Shown in pieces: positions 27,001 to 35,504 of a stretch of DNA of 64,000 bases (positions are counted from its first letter, which is position 1; every line of letters starts with the position of its first letter). The stretch lies in NCBI RefSeq assembly GCF_000411135.1, contig NZ_KE150262.1:904824-968823 (forward strand), in the 5' to 3' direction. The DNA comes from Actinotignum schaalii FB123-CNA-2 (GTDB lineage: Bacteria > Actinomycetota > Actinomycetes > Actinomycetales > Actinomycetaceae). Both the position numbers and the translations under genes were made by a program. The notes beneath the pieces were generated by a model that had not been told where the DNA came from, searched no databases, and saw only the letters and a program-made list of their open reading frames with translations.

Positions 27001-29157
27001 ATGGCGGGTTCACCACCGCAGGATATGCTCAACCGCATCGCTGATGCATACGGAGTGGCAACGCATTATTGGAGTTTCGCGGGCGAATACGTGACGGTTG
27101 ACGCCGATACGCTCGTCGCGGTGCTCGCGGCCATGGGAATTGACACCTCCACTCCGGAAGCGGCGCAGGCGGCGCTGGAGACGGTGGATAGCCGCGAATG
27201 GCGCCACGTGCTGCCCGCCACCACGGTGGTGCGCGAAGGTAATGAGCAGATTATCCGCGTGCACGTGCCCCACGGCGCGGCCGTGGCCCTTACTTACGAA
27301 CTAGAAGACGGCGGGGAACTCCGCGCCGTGCAGGCCGAAGATTTTGAACTGCCGCGCCTCATCGACGGTGCCATGATCGGCCGCGCCGCCTTTATTATCC
27401 CGGGCAATCTACCGCTGGGCTACCATACGGTGCGCGCCAAGGTCACCCCGCCGGCAGTGGGGGAGGAGGCCGCCACCTGGCATAGCGGGGCGCTTATCGT
27501 GGTGCCGGCGCGCCTGCCCGCCCCGGCAGAAAAAGGCGTGGCCGGCTGGGGCGTGATGAGCCAGCTCTACTCGGTGCGCTCGCGCGACTCCTGGGGGACG
27601 GGGGACACCGCGGATCTGGCCGAACTCGGCTCGCTTTTCGGCGGGCTGGGGGCGCAATTCGTGCTCATTAACCCGCTGCATGCCGCTGAACCGTGCGGGC
27701 AGCTCACGAATTCGCCGTATTTGCCGACGTCGCGCCGCTTCTTCAACCCTCTCTACATTCGCCCGGAAGACATCCGCGAAGTCGCCTATATGGACTCTGG
27801 CAAGCGCTCCATGGTCACGTGGGCGGGGCAGGCCCCCAAGGAATCCTCGCTGCACAATACCCTGCTGGACCGCAGCGCCTGCTGGGAAGCTAAACGCAGC
27901 GCCCTCGAAGTGATCTACCGCGAACCGCGCAGTCACGCCCGCCAGGCCGATTTCGATGCGTTCCGCGCCGCCGAAGGGCAGGGCCTGGAAGATTTCGCGT
28001 TCTGGTGCGCGATGTACGAGCGCTACGGCAAGCATTTCCCCGCCGCATGCGAACGGCCCGATACTCTCGCCTCGCGCCGCGAACGCGCTGAGCTAAGCGA
28101 ACGCATTGATTTCTACTGCTGGTGCCAGTGGGTCATGGATCAGCAGCTGGAAGCCGCCCAGAAGGTGGCCCGCGATGCCGGTATGGGCATCGGCGTGGTG
28201 CACGATCTCGCGGTGGGGGTGCAGGCCTGCGGGGCGGATGCCTGGGCCAATCCGGATGCCTTCGCCAGCGGAGTGAGCGTGGGCTCCCCGCCGGATATGT
28301 ACAACCAGCTCGGCCAAGACTGGTCCCCGCCGCCTTTCAACCCGGTGGAGCTGGACCGCCAGCACTACGCACCGGTGCGCGATATGGCCCGCACCGTCAT
28401 GCGCCACGCCGGCGCGCTGCGCATCGACCACGTCATGGGATTCTTCCGGCTGTGGTGGATCCCGGCGGGCAATAAGCCGGTGGACGGCACCTACGTCTAT
28501 TACAACCACGAAGCCCTCATCGGCGTGCTCATGCTGGAAGCGGTGCGCTCGGGCACCTTCCTCATCGGGGAAGACCTGGGCAACGTGGAACCCTGGGTGC
28601 GTGATTTCCTCACCGAACGCGGGATTTTCGGCACCTCCGTCATGCTCTTCGAAAAAGAAGGGGAAGCTTTCCGGGCCCCCGAACACTACCGCAGCGCTTC
28701 CCTGGTCACGGTGGATACCCACGACCTGCCCCCGCTGGCCGGCTACCTGGCCGGCGAACATGTGGACCTGCGCGCCTCCTTGAATATCTTGGTGGAGCCG
28801 GTGGAGCAGGTGCGCGAAGAAGCCCGCCGCGAGCGTAGCGTGCTTATTGATACCCTGTGCGGCTGCGGTTTGTTGGAGAGCCACGATCCCACCGAACGTG
28901 AGCTCATCGAGGCGATGCACTGCTATATTGCCCGCACTCCTGCCCAGCTCCAGGCCATTGCCCTGGTGGACGCGGTGGGTGAGCGACGCACCCAAAACCA
29001 GCCCGGTACCGATACCGAGTACCCGAATTGGAAGATCCCGCTGGCCGACGGCACCGAATCCGTGGTCCTCACTGAGGATCTGGGTGAGCACCCCCGGCTG
29101 CGCTCCCTTATCGCCGCATACACGGCGGAATACGAGCGCTGCCATCCGCACGGCTAA
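27001..29157 (+). CDS. malQ: 4-alpha-glucanotransferase (GH77)
   Basis: 718 residues from ATG 27001 (AAGGAGGGA upstream). It transfers maltodextrin segments between glucans, acting in maltose and glycogen metabolism in the cytoplasm. The nucleophile Asp lies in RIDHVMGFFRLWWIP, the acid/base Glu in LIGEDLGNVEP and the third carboxylate in DTHDLPP. An N-terminal extension of about 150 residues, seen in the longer bacterial enzymes, precedes the barrel. It is followed by a sugar porter and fructosidase genes, but separated from them by a strong palindrome, so it is probably its own transcript. Confidence 0.95.
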   Translation: MAGSPPQDMLNRIADAYGVATHYWSFAGEYVTVDADTLVAVLAAMGIDTSTPEAAQAALETVDSREWRHVLPATTVVREGNEQIIRVHVPHGAAVALTYELEDGGELRAVQAEDFELPRLIDGAMIGRAAFIIPGNLPLGYHTVRAKVTPPAVGEEAATWHSGALIVVPARLPAPAEKGVAGWGVMSQLYSVRSRDSWGTGDTADLAELGSLFGGLGAQFVLINPLHAAEPCGQLTNSPYLPTSRRFFNPLYIRPEDIREVAYMDSGKRSMVTWAGQAPKESSLHNTLLDRSACWEAKRSALEVIYREPRSHARQADFDAFRAAEGQGLEDFAFWCAMYERYGKHFPAACERPDTLASRRERAELSERIDFYCWCQWVMDQQLEAAQKVARDAGMGIGVVHDLAVGVQACGADAWANPDAFASGVSVGSPPDMYNQLGQDWSPPPFNPVELDRQHYAPVRDMARTVMRHAGALRIDHVMGFFRLWWIPAGNKPVDGTYVYYNHEALIGVLMLEAVRSGTFLIGEDLGNVEPWVRDFLTERGIFGTSVMLFEKEGEAFRAPEHYRSASLVTVDTHDLPPLAGYLAGEHVDLRASLNILVEPVEQVREEARRERSVLIDTLCGCGLLESHDPTERELIEAMHCYIARTPAQLQAIALVDAVGERRTQNQPGTDTEYPNWKIPLADGTESVVLTEDLGEHPRLRSLIAAYTAEYERCHPHG

Positions 29158-29198
29158 GGTGGCTTGCGGGAACAAGCGGCTTCGCGGCTGTTTTTAAA

Positions 29199-29211
29199 GG
29201 TACGACGACGC
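29199..29211 (-). repeat. Intergenic motif copy abutting a long palindrome
   Basis: GGTACGACGACGC, the complement of GCGTCGTCGTACC, lies 42 bases after the malQ stop. It touches the palindrome at 29211-29264. Read on the minus strand, the order is palindrome then motif. Confidence 0.6.
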
Positions 29212-29264
29212 AGGTAGGCCTGTCTCCTAAAATTTGCGCAAATTTTAGGAGACAGGCCTACCTG
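29211..29264. terminator. Perfect 54-bp palindrome downstream of malQ
   Basis: Each half is 27 bases (starting CAGGTAGGCCTGTCTCC), and the two halves are exactly complementary with no mismatch and no spacer. The centre is AAATTTGCGCAAATTT. In RNA it would form a very stable hairpin, so transcription termination after malQ is the likely role. No T run follows. Exact symmetry of this length is unusual for a terminator. Confidence 0.8.
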
Positions 29265-29426
29265 TTGCCCAGCGCTTCTTCTTAGAGTGAATGCACCGGC
29301 CGGTCTGCCCCTTTCCTGAACTGGAAACGGGGCGCGGGGCAAGGAGTACGGCGCGCAACGGAAGCGCACCGTTCCCGCCATCGCAGCGCCAGCCACGATC
29401 AGCATTCTCAACGGTGAGGAGAGAAC

Positions 29427-30746
29427 ATGAAAAAACATCTCGTACCATTTTCGGCCACCGCCGCGTCACTCGGTGGCTTCCTCTTCGGTTTCGATACCGC
29501 GGTGATTTCCGGAACCACGGCAGCCCTCCAAGATAAATGGGATTTGAGCGCCGGGCAGTTGGGCTTCACAGTTTCCTGCGCCCTTATCGGCACCATTATC
29601 GGGGCGCTTTTCGGTGGCATCCCGGCCGATAAATGGGGCCGGCGCCCCGTCCTCAAGGGTGTGGCGGCCCTCTACCTCATCACCTCTGTATGCGTGGCGG
29701 TGGCCAATAGCTGGGTATTCTTCCTCATCTTCCGCATGCTCGGCGGAATCGCGGTGGGGGCATCCTCGGTGATCGCCCCGCTGTATACAGCGGAGATTTC
29801 CCCGGCGGCACGGCGCGGAAAACTGGTGGCCACGGTGCAGCTTAATATCGTGATCGGCATCGTGGTGTCCTACTTCTCCAATTACATCATCGTCAAGATG
29901 ATGCCGGTGGAACTGGGCTGGCGCTGGATGCTCGGTATTCAGGCGGTACCCTCCCTTATCTTCCTCGCGGTGTGCTACTTCATCCCGGAAAGCCCGCGCT
30001 GGCTCTACACCCGCGGGCGCGACTCCGAATCACTGCGCGTCATGGAAGACCTGTGGGGTAAGAACGAAGCCGCCCAGGTGATGGAAAATATGCACAATGC
30101 TGCCCCGCACGCCGCGGCAACCGAGCCTTTCTTCTCCAAGCGCACCGCCCGCCCCATCACCATGGCGATCCTCATCGCCTTCTTCTCCCAGTTCGCGGGT
30201 ACCAACGCGGTGCTCTACTACGCACCGTCCTTGCTCCAGTCGGCCGGCATCGCCGGCGACGCCGCCTTCGCTTCCTCCATCCTGGTGGGGCTCACCAACC
30301 TAGCCTTCACCCTGCTGGGGCGTTCCCTCGTGGATAAAGTGGGGCGCCGCCCACTGGTGACCCTGGGCGCGGGCATTGACCTGGTGGCGCTGCTGGCCAT
30401 CGCCGGAATCTTCTACTTCAACGGCTCGGAACTGTCCACCACCACCGGCATTATCGTGCTGGTGCTCATCATCGTGTTCATCGCCGCGCTCGCGGTCGGT
30501 ATTGGTTCGGTACTGTGGGTTTTCATCTCGGAGATCTTCCCGCCGGCCCACCGTGCGAACGGGCAGGCCGTTGGTTCAGCCGCTCACTGGGTTTCCGCCG
30601 CGATCATTTCCGGCACCTTCCCGGTGATGTTCCAAGCCTCGATGACCTTCACCTTCCTCTTCTACGCTGCGTGCATGCTCGGCGCGGTCATCTGGTCACG
30701 GACTATGATGCCGGAGACGAAGGGAACTCTTCTCGAAGACGTATAG
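29427..30746 (+). CDS. Sugar-porter MFS transporter, probable sucrose or fructoside uptake
   Basis: 439 residues from ATG 29427 (GAGGAGAG upstream). It has twelve membrane segments and the sugar-porter marks: GFLFGFDTAVISG in helix 1, DKWGRRPVL in loop 2-3, PESPRWL after helix 6 and DKVGRRPLV in loop 8-9. It probably imports a sugar by proton symport. The neighbouring regulator and GH32 enzyme suggest sucrose or short fructosides, which is inference. The layout resembles permease, LacI regulator and fructosidase clusters of other actinobacteria. Confidence 0.9.
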   Translation: MKKHLVPFSATAASLGGFLFGFDTAVISGTTAALQDKWDLSAGQLGFTVSCALIGTIIGALFGGIPADKWGRRPVLKGVAALYLITSVCVAVANSWVFFLIFRMLGGIAVGASSVIAPLYTAEISPAARRGKLVATVQLNIVIGIVVSYFSNYIIVKMMPVELGWRWMLGIQAVPSLIFLAVCYFIPESPRWLYTRGRDSESLRVMEDLWGKNEAAQVMENMHNAAPHAAATEPFFSKRTARPITMAILIAFFSQFAGTNAVLYYAPSLLQSAGIAGDAAFASSILVGLTNLAFTLLGRSLVDKVGRRPLVTLGAGIDLVALLAIAGIFYFNGSELSTTTGIIVLVLIIVFIAALAVGIGSVLWVFISEIFPPAHRANGQAVGSAAHWVSAAIISGTFPVMFQASMTFTFLFYAACMLGAVIWSRTMMPETKGTLLEDV

Positions 30747-30765
30747 CCCGGGCGGCGCCCCTGGC

Positions 30766-30799
30766 GCGGCCCGCGCAGCGGGCCGCCGGCGTCGTCGTA
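30766..30799 (+). terminator. Hairpin followed by intergenic motif
   Basis: GCGGCCCGC and GCGGGCCGC pair perfectly around a 3-base loop at 30766-30786. The motif GGCGTCGTCGTA follows at 30788-30799. It lies between the sugar porter and the LacI-type gene, so it could lower read-through. Confidence 0.6.
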
Positions 30800-30819
30800 A
30801 AAGAAAGTAAGGAGGAACA

Positions 30820-33309
30820 ATGGCGGGCGTAGGGATGAAAGACGTGGCGAGCCGCGCCGGGGTGTCAATCACCACGGTGTCCCACGTGCTCAACGGGACC
30901 CGGAGGGTGGCCGAATCCACCCGGATGCGGGTGCTCGAGGCGGCAGCGGAGCTGGGCTATTCGAGTCCGCGTACCGTCCGCTCCCTGCGCGCCGGTGCCT
31001 CGCCCGGAATCGCCATTGTGGGAACCCTGCTGGGCAACGCCGGGGGCACGGCCGTGGCCCTGGAAATGGCCCGCCAGGCCACCGACGCCGGCCTGGTGCC
31101 CTTCCTGCTGGATACCGGGGCGAATGTGCATACCGAAGAAGCGGCGCTCAGCGCCCTCATCGCGCACCGTCTGGACGCGGTTATTATCAGCCCCGTGCCC
31201 GGATGGCGCCGGCATTCACTGCCCCGGCTGCGCCGCCACGCCATCCCGTTCGCGGTGGTCAACGGGAATGACCCCGCCGTGGTGGCTCCGCAGGTAAGCA
31301 CGGACTACCAGCAGGGGATCCGCGATATCACCGCACACCTCCTCGACCACGGGGTGCGCTACCCGGTGCTCTTCTACCCGGACCGGCGCATCGCCAACGG
31401 CTCGCAGCATATGCGCGGCTTCGAGGAAGCCCTGGTGGAACGGGGCCACCGGGTGACCCGCCACCAGCTGGTGGGCGCCCATTCCTCCCCGCGAGCGGTG
31501 CGCCGTCAGATCGCCCAGGTGCTCGACTCCTGCGCCCATATTGACGCCCTGGTACTGGGCAGCTCCGCTATGTGCGTGCCCGCCATGGCTGAGATACGGC
31601 GCCGCGGGCTGCTGCCCGGCCGCGATATCCGCCTGGCCGTTTTCGATGACTCGCATTTGCCTGAAGCCCAATCATTCCTGCGCGCCGTTGACCCGGTAGA
31701 AGAGGTTGCCGAGCGCGCCATTACCGAAATAACCCGCCTGCTCGGTGATTCGGATGCCGCCGCGGAGCGCCACCGTACCCGACTGGTGCCCTGCACCGTC
31801 ATCACCGGGCCGAGCTGCGGCTGCCCCACGGCGCCGCAGGAAAGCTCAACGGCGGGAACCGACCAACATCGGCTCTACGCCGCAGCCCACGGGCGCCGTC
31901 ACGCCGGCTGGGTACCCGATCGTGCCCTCCTCAACGATGAGGGACACAGTCGCTCCCCGCTGGCCGCCACGCCGCCCCCAACCCCCTCAACAAAGGAGGC
32001 AATCATGACACAACTCGATCACTTCCCCGATCGTTTCTTCCCCGCCCTGCACGTACGCCCGAACTTCGGGTGGGTCAACGACCCCAACGGTATCCACAAG
32101 GTGGGCGATACCTGGCATATGTTCTACCAGTACAACCCCAAGGCGCCCTGGCACGACCACATCCATTGGGGGCATGCCACCTCCACCGACCTCGTCAATT
32201 GGACGGCGCAGCCCATCGCCCTCAAGCCGCGCCCCGGCCAGCCCGATTCGGCCGGCTGCTGGTCCGGCGTGGGCACCGTGCACGAGGGCGTCTCCTCGCT
32301 GCTCTACACTGCCGTCACCCGCGGGGATGGTCCCTCCGTGACGGTCCTAGCCGAGGAAAACGCTGACCGGAGCGGCTGGGAGCCCACCGCCGTCGTCGCC
32401 ACCATGCCGCCCATCGAAAACGTACGCGCCATGCGCGACCCCTTCATTTTCCAGGTGGAGGGCACAACCTACGCCATCCACGGTGGCGGCTTTGAGGACG
32501 GCACCCCCGTGATCTTCCTCTACGAATGCTCCGATTGGCGCAACTGGCGCTACCTGGACACCCTCCTGGTGGGCGACGACCCGCTTGCCTCCATCTACGC
32601 ACCGGCCTCTATCTGGGAATGCCCCCAGCTCATCCAGGTGGGAGACGCGTGGGTACTTATCGTTTCCCAGTGGGTGGAAGCGGAAACGCTCATGGACCAC
32701 CTCACCGGGGTGGCCTACCTGGTGGGTGATCTGGATATGAGTGCCGGATACCCGCGCTTCGTGCCCCGTGCCGGCGGTGAATTCGATGCCGGGCCGGACT
32801 TCTACGCGCCGCAGTGCGTGGTGGACGGGGACCGCGTGCTCGCTTGGGGTTGGACCTGGGAAGGCTCGGACCGTACCGATGCCGATATCGACGCGTCGGG
32901 CTATAACGGTGCGCTGACCTACCCGCGCCAGGTGCGTATTTCCGACGGTCGCGTGTGGACCCAGCCGGCTCCCGAAATCTTCGCGCTGCGCGAGGGGGAG
33001 GGTGAGGTCGTGACCGAACTGCCTGAGCTGCGCTCCTTCTCCCTGGATCTGGCGGGCAGCGGCACCATCTCGCTGCGCGATTCGGAAACTAATGAAGTGC
33101 TCTTCACCGCGGCTGTGCACGCGCCGGCCTCGCTATGGATGGATGGTTCCCTGGTGGAACTCTTCCAGGAGAACACCGCATCCTTCACCCAGCGCATTTA
33201 CCCGCGCGGGCAGGTGCGGATGGAGGTGAGCGGCGATCTCCAGGTCACCTGCTACCCCCTCTCCGCTTTTGACAACGACGGCGCCCGGCTCCCGCGCGCC
33301 TTGCGTTAA
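30820..33309 (+). CDS. LacI-family regulator in one frame with a GH32 beta-fructosidase
   Basis: 829 codons from ATG 30820 (AAGGAGG upstream) run without a stop through both domains. Residues about 1-55 form the LacI helix-turn-helix (MKDVASRAGVSITTVSHVLNG), and residues about 60-335 the sugar-binding core. A linker of about 60 Ala/Pro/Arg-rich residues (336-395) is not conserved. Residues 396-829 are the GH32 enzyme. Normal LacI proteins end near residue 340, so the stop seems lost. An internal ribosome site before codon 396 should still yield free enzyme. Whether the full fusion accumulates is unknown. A repressor of sucrose uptake genes is the expected role. Confidence 0.75.
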   Translation: MAGVGMKDVASRAGVSITTVSHVLNGTRRVAESTRMRVLEAAAELGYSSPRTVRSLRAGASPGIAIVGTLLGNAGGTAVALEMARQATDAGLVPFLLDTGANVHTEEAALSALIAHRLDAVIISPVPGWRRHSLPRLRRHAIPFAVVNGNDPAVVAPQVSTDYQQGIRDITAHLLDHGVRYPVLFYPDRRIANGSQHMRGFEEALVERGHRVTRHQLVGAHSSPRAVRRQIAQVLDSCAHIDALVLGSSAMCVPAMAEIRRRGLLPGRDIRLAVFDDSHLPEAQSFLRAVDPVEEVAERAITEITRLLGDSDAAAERHRTRLVPCTVITGPSCGCPTAPQESSTAGTDQHRLYAAAHGRRHAGWVPDRALLNDEGHSRSPLAATPPPTPSTKEAIMTQLDHFPDRFFPALHVRPNFGWVNDPNGIHKVGDTWHMFYQYNPKAPWHDHIHWGHATSTDLVNWTAQPIALKPRPGQPDSAGCWSGVGTVHEGVSSLLYTAVTRGDGPSVTVLAEENADRSGWEPTAVVATMPPIENVRAMRDPFIFQVEGTTYAIHGGGFEDGTPVIFLYECSDWRNWRYLDTLLVGDDPLASIYAPASIWECPQLIQVGDAWVLIVSQWVEAETLMDHLTGVAYLVGDLDMSAGYPRFVPRAGGEFDAGPDFYAPQCVVDGDRVLAWGWTWEGSDRTDADIDASGYNGALTYPRQVRISDGRVWTQPAPEIFALREGEGEVVTELPELRSFSLDLAGSGTISLRDSETNEVLFTAAVHAPASLWMDGSLVELFQENTASFTQRIYPRGQVRMEVSGDLQVTCYPLSAFDNDGARLPRALR
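32005..33309 (+). CDS. GH32 beta-fructosidase (sucrose/sucrose-6-phosphate hydrolase), internal start
   Basis: 434 residues from ATG 32005, which has a near-perfect AAAGGAGG site 5 bases upstream, so separate translation is very likely. It hydrolyses the fructosyl bond of sucrose or related fructosides in the cytoplasm. The three GH32 carboxylates are present: nucleophile Asp in WVNDPNGIH, stabilising Asp in MRDPFIF, and acid/base Glu in WECPQL. A C-terminal beta-sandwich follows. There is no signal peptide. It pairs with the porter at 29427-30746. Confidence 0.9.
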   Translation: MTQLDHFPDRFFPALHVRPNFGWVNDPNGIHKVGDTWHMFYQYNPKAPWHDHIHWGHATSTDLVNWTAQPIALKPRPGQPDSAGCWSGVGTVHEGVSSLLYTAVTRGDGPSVTVLAEENADRSGWEPTAVVATMPPIENVRAMRDPFIFQVEGTTYAIHGGGFEDGTPVIFLYECSDWRNWRYLDTLLVGDDPLASIYAPASIWECPQLIQVGDAWVLIVSQWVEAETLMDHLTGVAYLVGDLDMSAGYPRFVPRAGGEFDAGPDFYAPQCVVDGDRVLAWGWTWEGSDRTDADIDASGYNGALTYPRQVRISDGRVWTQPAPEIFALREGEGEVVTELPELRSFSLDLAGSGTISLRDSETNEVLFTAAVHAPASLWMDGSLVELFQENTASFTQRIYPRGQVRMEVSGDLQVTCYPLSAFDNDGARLPRALR

Positions 33310-33350
33310 GGGACGGTGCGGCACCGTGTAAAGCACCAGCACACAATAAG

Positions 33351-33386
33351 CGAAGCGGCGGATATCTGTGGGTATCCGCCGCTTCG
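33351..33386. terminator. Bidirectional terminator between convergent genes
   Basis: CGAAGCGGCGGATA (33351-33364) and its exact complement (33373-33386) form a 14-bp stem with an 8-base loop. It separates the fructosidase from the convergent coiled-coil surface protein gene. Confidence 0.8.
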
Positions 33387-33434
33387 GCTTGTATTCGAGG
33401 TATCGCGCTTTCCCGCTAGATACCGGACTGGTGC

Positions 33435-34574
33435 TTAGTTACGTACACGCCGGAGCGCCAGCGCCCCACCTGCGCCGAGGAGCACCGTAGCCGCGCCAAT
33501 AGCGCCGCCCAGCTCCGCACCGGAGTGGGCTAGCTGCGGCTTGGATGCGCTGGCCTTGGGCGTTGCTGCTGCCGGGGATGCGGCGGGAGTCGCGGCTGTC
33601 GGAGCGGCCGCGGTGGAGGGAGCTGCCGGGGTGCCCGTGACGGTCGGGGTGGCCGCTGGGCCGGTGGGCGGCGTCGTCGGAACAACTGGCGCGGAAGGCT
33701 GTGCCGGTTCAACCGGAGCCGACGGGGCCGGCTGCTCCGGCTGTGCCGGCAGCGTGGGAAGCGGGCGCGCAAGGATCTCGGTGAGCTCCGCGATCTTCTT
33801 GTTGAGCGCGGCGGCACGTTCGCTGAGAGTAGCCACGCGGGCCTGCGCTGCTTCGAGCACCTTCGCTTTTTCTGCGACATCCGTGCGGGCCGGAGCGGCT
33901 GCCGCCTGCGCATCCTTGATTTGCTGGGCAAGCTCAGCTTGCATAACCGGACACTGCCCCTGTGCGCCCCGCAGCTCCTCGATAAGCGGCTGAAGCTCAT
34001 AAATCTGGGTATTGAGCTGCTGCTGTTGAGTGCGCAGTTGCTCGAGCTTCTTTTCCAGCGCGTCAATCTGGGCGCTGATATCCGTCACATCTGCCCCGGC
34101 CTGCTGCATCTTGCTGCGCTTGACGACCAGTGCGTTTTTCTCGTCGATGGTGGCGTACTCGGTTTCCTGAACTTCCTTGAGCGTAGTCCGAAGCTGCGCC
34201 AGCTTCTTTTCCTGGTTAGCTCCAGCGGTGTCGAGCTTGCCGCATTCGGTTGTCAGTTCCTGCTGCTGGGCCAGAAGTGGTGCGAGGGGAGCCTCCTGGT
34301 CCGCCAGGCGCTGCCGGGCGGTGGTCAGGGATTCTTCCAGCTTCGGAAGCTTGTCCTGCTCCGCAGCGAGATCAGCGGTAACCCGAGCAAGCTCAGCTTC
34401 CGCGGCGGCCTTATCTTGTGCAGCCTTGTCCCTATCCGCAGTTTTCTCCGCATCCACGCGGGAAAGATTGGTCGTAGGTGCCGCTGGTGTGGCCGGGGCA
34501 GCGAGCGCCGCGGCGGGAATAAAAATGGCTGTGGCCGCAGCGGCGGCAACAGCCAGGTAACTCGGGTGCTTCAT
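33435..34574 (-). CDS. Coiled-coil surface protein with LAHSG anchor signal
   Basis: 379 residues from ATG 34574 (AGGAAG upstream; an earlier in-frame start adds no signal peptide). A signal peptide (KHPSYLAVAAAAATAIFIPAAALAAPA) is followed by about 220 residues of Ala/Glu/Lys/Gln-rich heptads, a long coiled coil with two Cys. A Pro/Ala/Thr stalk comes next, then LAHSGAELGG, a hydrophobic segment and the tail RRVRN. LAHSG fits the LAXTG-like signal of class E sortases with Ser for Thr. It is probably a stalk-like wall protein. The coiled coil also resembles that of peptidoglycan-hydrolase regulators. Confidence 0.75.
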   Translation of the reverse strand: MKHPSYLAVAAAAATAIFIPAAALAAPATPAAPTTNLSRVDAEKTADRDKAAQDKAAAEAELARVTADLAAEQDKLPKLEESLTTARQRLADQEAPLAPLLAQQQELTTECGKLDTAGANQEKKLAQLRTTLKEVQETEYATIDEKNALVVKRSKMQQAGADVTDISAQIDALEKKLEQLRTQQQQLNTQIYELQPLIEELRGAQGQCPVMQAELAQQIKDAQAAAAPARTDVAEKAKVLEAAQARVATLSERAAALNKKIAELTEILARPLPTLPAQPEQPAPSAPVEPAQPSAPVVPTTPPTGPAATPTVTGTPAAPSTAAAPTAATPAASPAAATPKASASKPQLAHSGAELGGAIGAATVLLGAGGALALRRVRN

Positions 34575-34769
34575 CGGGGTACCTTCCTCTTCCTTGGATA
34601 TATACGGTACGCACCACAAGTTTATAGCGAATTAATAAAAGGATATTGAGAAATGTGATGATATAAATATTCAGGAATATGCGATATTCCCCACGGTGGT
34701 GCGTGGGGGTTTGATTTTGAGGGTAGGTACCCGCGCGGTGTAGCACATCTCTCTAGACAGTAGATTGTG

Positions 34770-34783
34770 GATTGTATACAATC
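34770..34783. promoter_or_regulatory. Palindromic GntR operator candidate
   Basis: GATTGTATACAATC is a perfect 14-bp palindrome 22 bases before the GntR-family gene. FadR-type GntR proteins often bind TNGTNNNACNA-like palindromes, which this fits. It suggests autoregulation and control of the downstream transporter and enzymes. Confidence 0.65.
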
Positions 34784-34805
34784 GACGCTAACGAAGGAGG
34801 CTGTT

Positions 34806-35456
34806 ATGGCGCGACTGGTGCGACTGTCGATGAAAGATCGTCTTGTCCAAGAATTGCGTAAGAAGATTCTTACCGGAAAACTCGAGCCAAAAAGCCGCGT
34901 TATCGAGCAAGAAATCTGTGAGACCTACGGGGTGAGCCGTACCGTGGTGCGTGAGGCTCTTGTGGTTCTCGAGCTGCAGGGCCTCTTGGTGGCTACTCCG
35001 TATACGGGAACCGTGGTGGCTTCTATCTCGCGCCGTGAGGTGGAGGGGCTACTTCTTCCCCTGCGGGTGCAAACGGAACAGTTTGCACTCGGCGAAGCTT
35101 TTGACGCTTTGGACTCTGACTACTTTGACGAGGCGGAGAACCTGGTGCGTTTGATGGATAGAGCGGTGTTAGATCGTGATATTGACGCTTTCAACGAAGC
35201 CGATATTGCTTTCCACGGTCTCATTGTTGATGCGGCCCAATCCGATACCGTTCGGAGTGTCTGGGATGCTATTGATCCGCGAATTCGCATGCATTTTGCT
35301 TTGCAGACAGGTAGATCAGGTGCCTTGCCGACCTTCGTTGAAGACCATCGTGAATTACTTCGAGTTTTCCGAACGGGCAATAAGGAGGAGAGTCTAAAGG
35401 CGCTCGGTCGGCACATTATCGAAACGAATAAACCGTATCTCGATTATCTCAATTGA
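34806..35456 (+). CDS. GntR-family regulator (FadR/FCD subfamily)
   Basis: 216 residues from ATG 34806 (GAAGGAGG upstream). The N-terminal winged helix holds LTGKLEPKSRVIEQEICETYGVSRTVVREAL. The C-terminal FCD domain has the Asp/His pattern of a metal-binding ligand pocket (FNEADIAFHGLIVDAA, EDHRELL, ALGRHI). Such regulators usually respond to an organic acid degraded by neighbouring enzymes. A BCCT transporter and two enolase-superfamily genes follow on the same strand, probably its targets. G+C is lower than in the flanking regions. Confidence 0.9.
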   Translation: MARLVRLSMKDRLVQELRKKILTGKLEPKSRVIEQEICETYGVSRTVVREALVVLELQGLLVATPYTGTVVASISRREVEGLLLPLRVQTEQFALGEAFDALDSDYFDEAENLVRLMDRAVLDRDIDAFNEADIAFHGLIVDAAQSDTVRSVWDAIDPRIRMHFALQTGRSGALPTFVEDHRELLRVFRTGNKEESLKALGRHIIETNKPYLDYLN

Positions 35457-35504
35457 ATAAATAAGAATTCCTCGCTGTCGTCTGGATAATCAAAGGAGAT
35501 TTCC

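Noticed and set aside
29340-29420. AACGG/CCGTT palindrome as a LacI operator
   Set aside because: The 5-bp arms are short, the centre does not match LacI consensus, and no second copy was found near the regulator.
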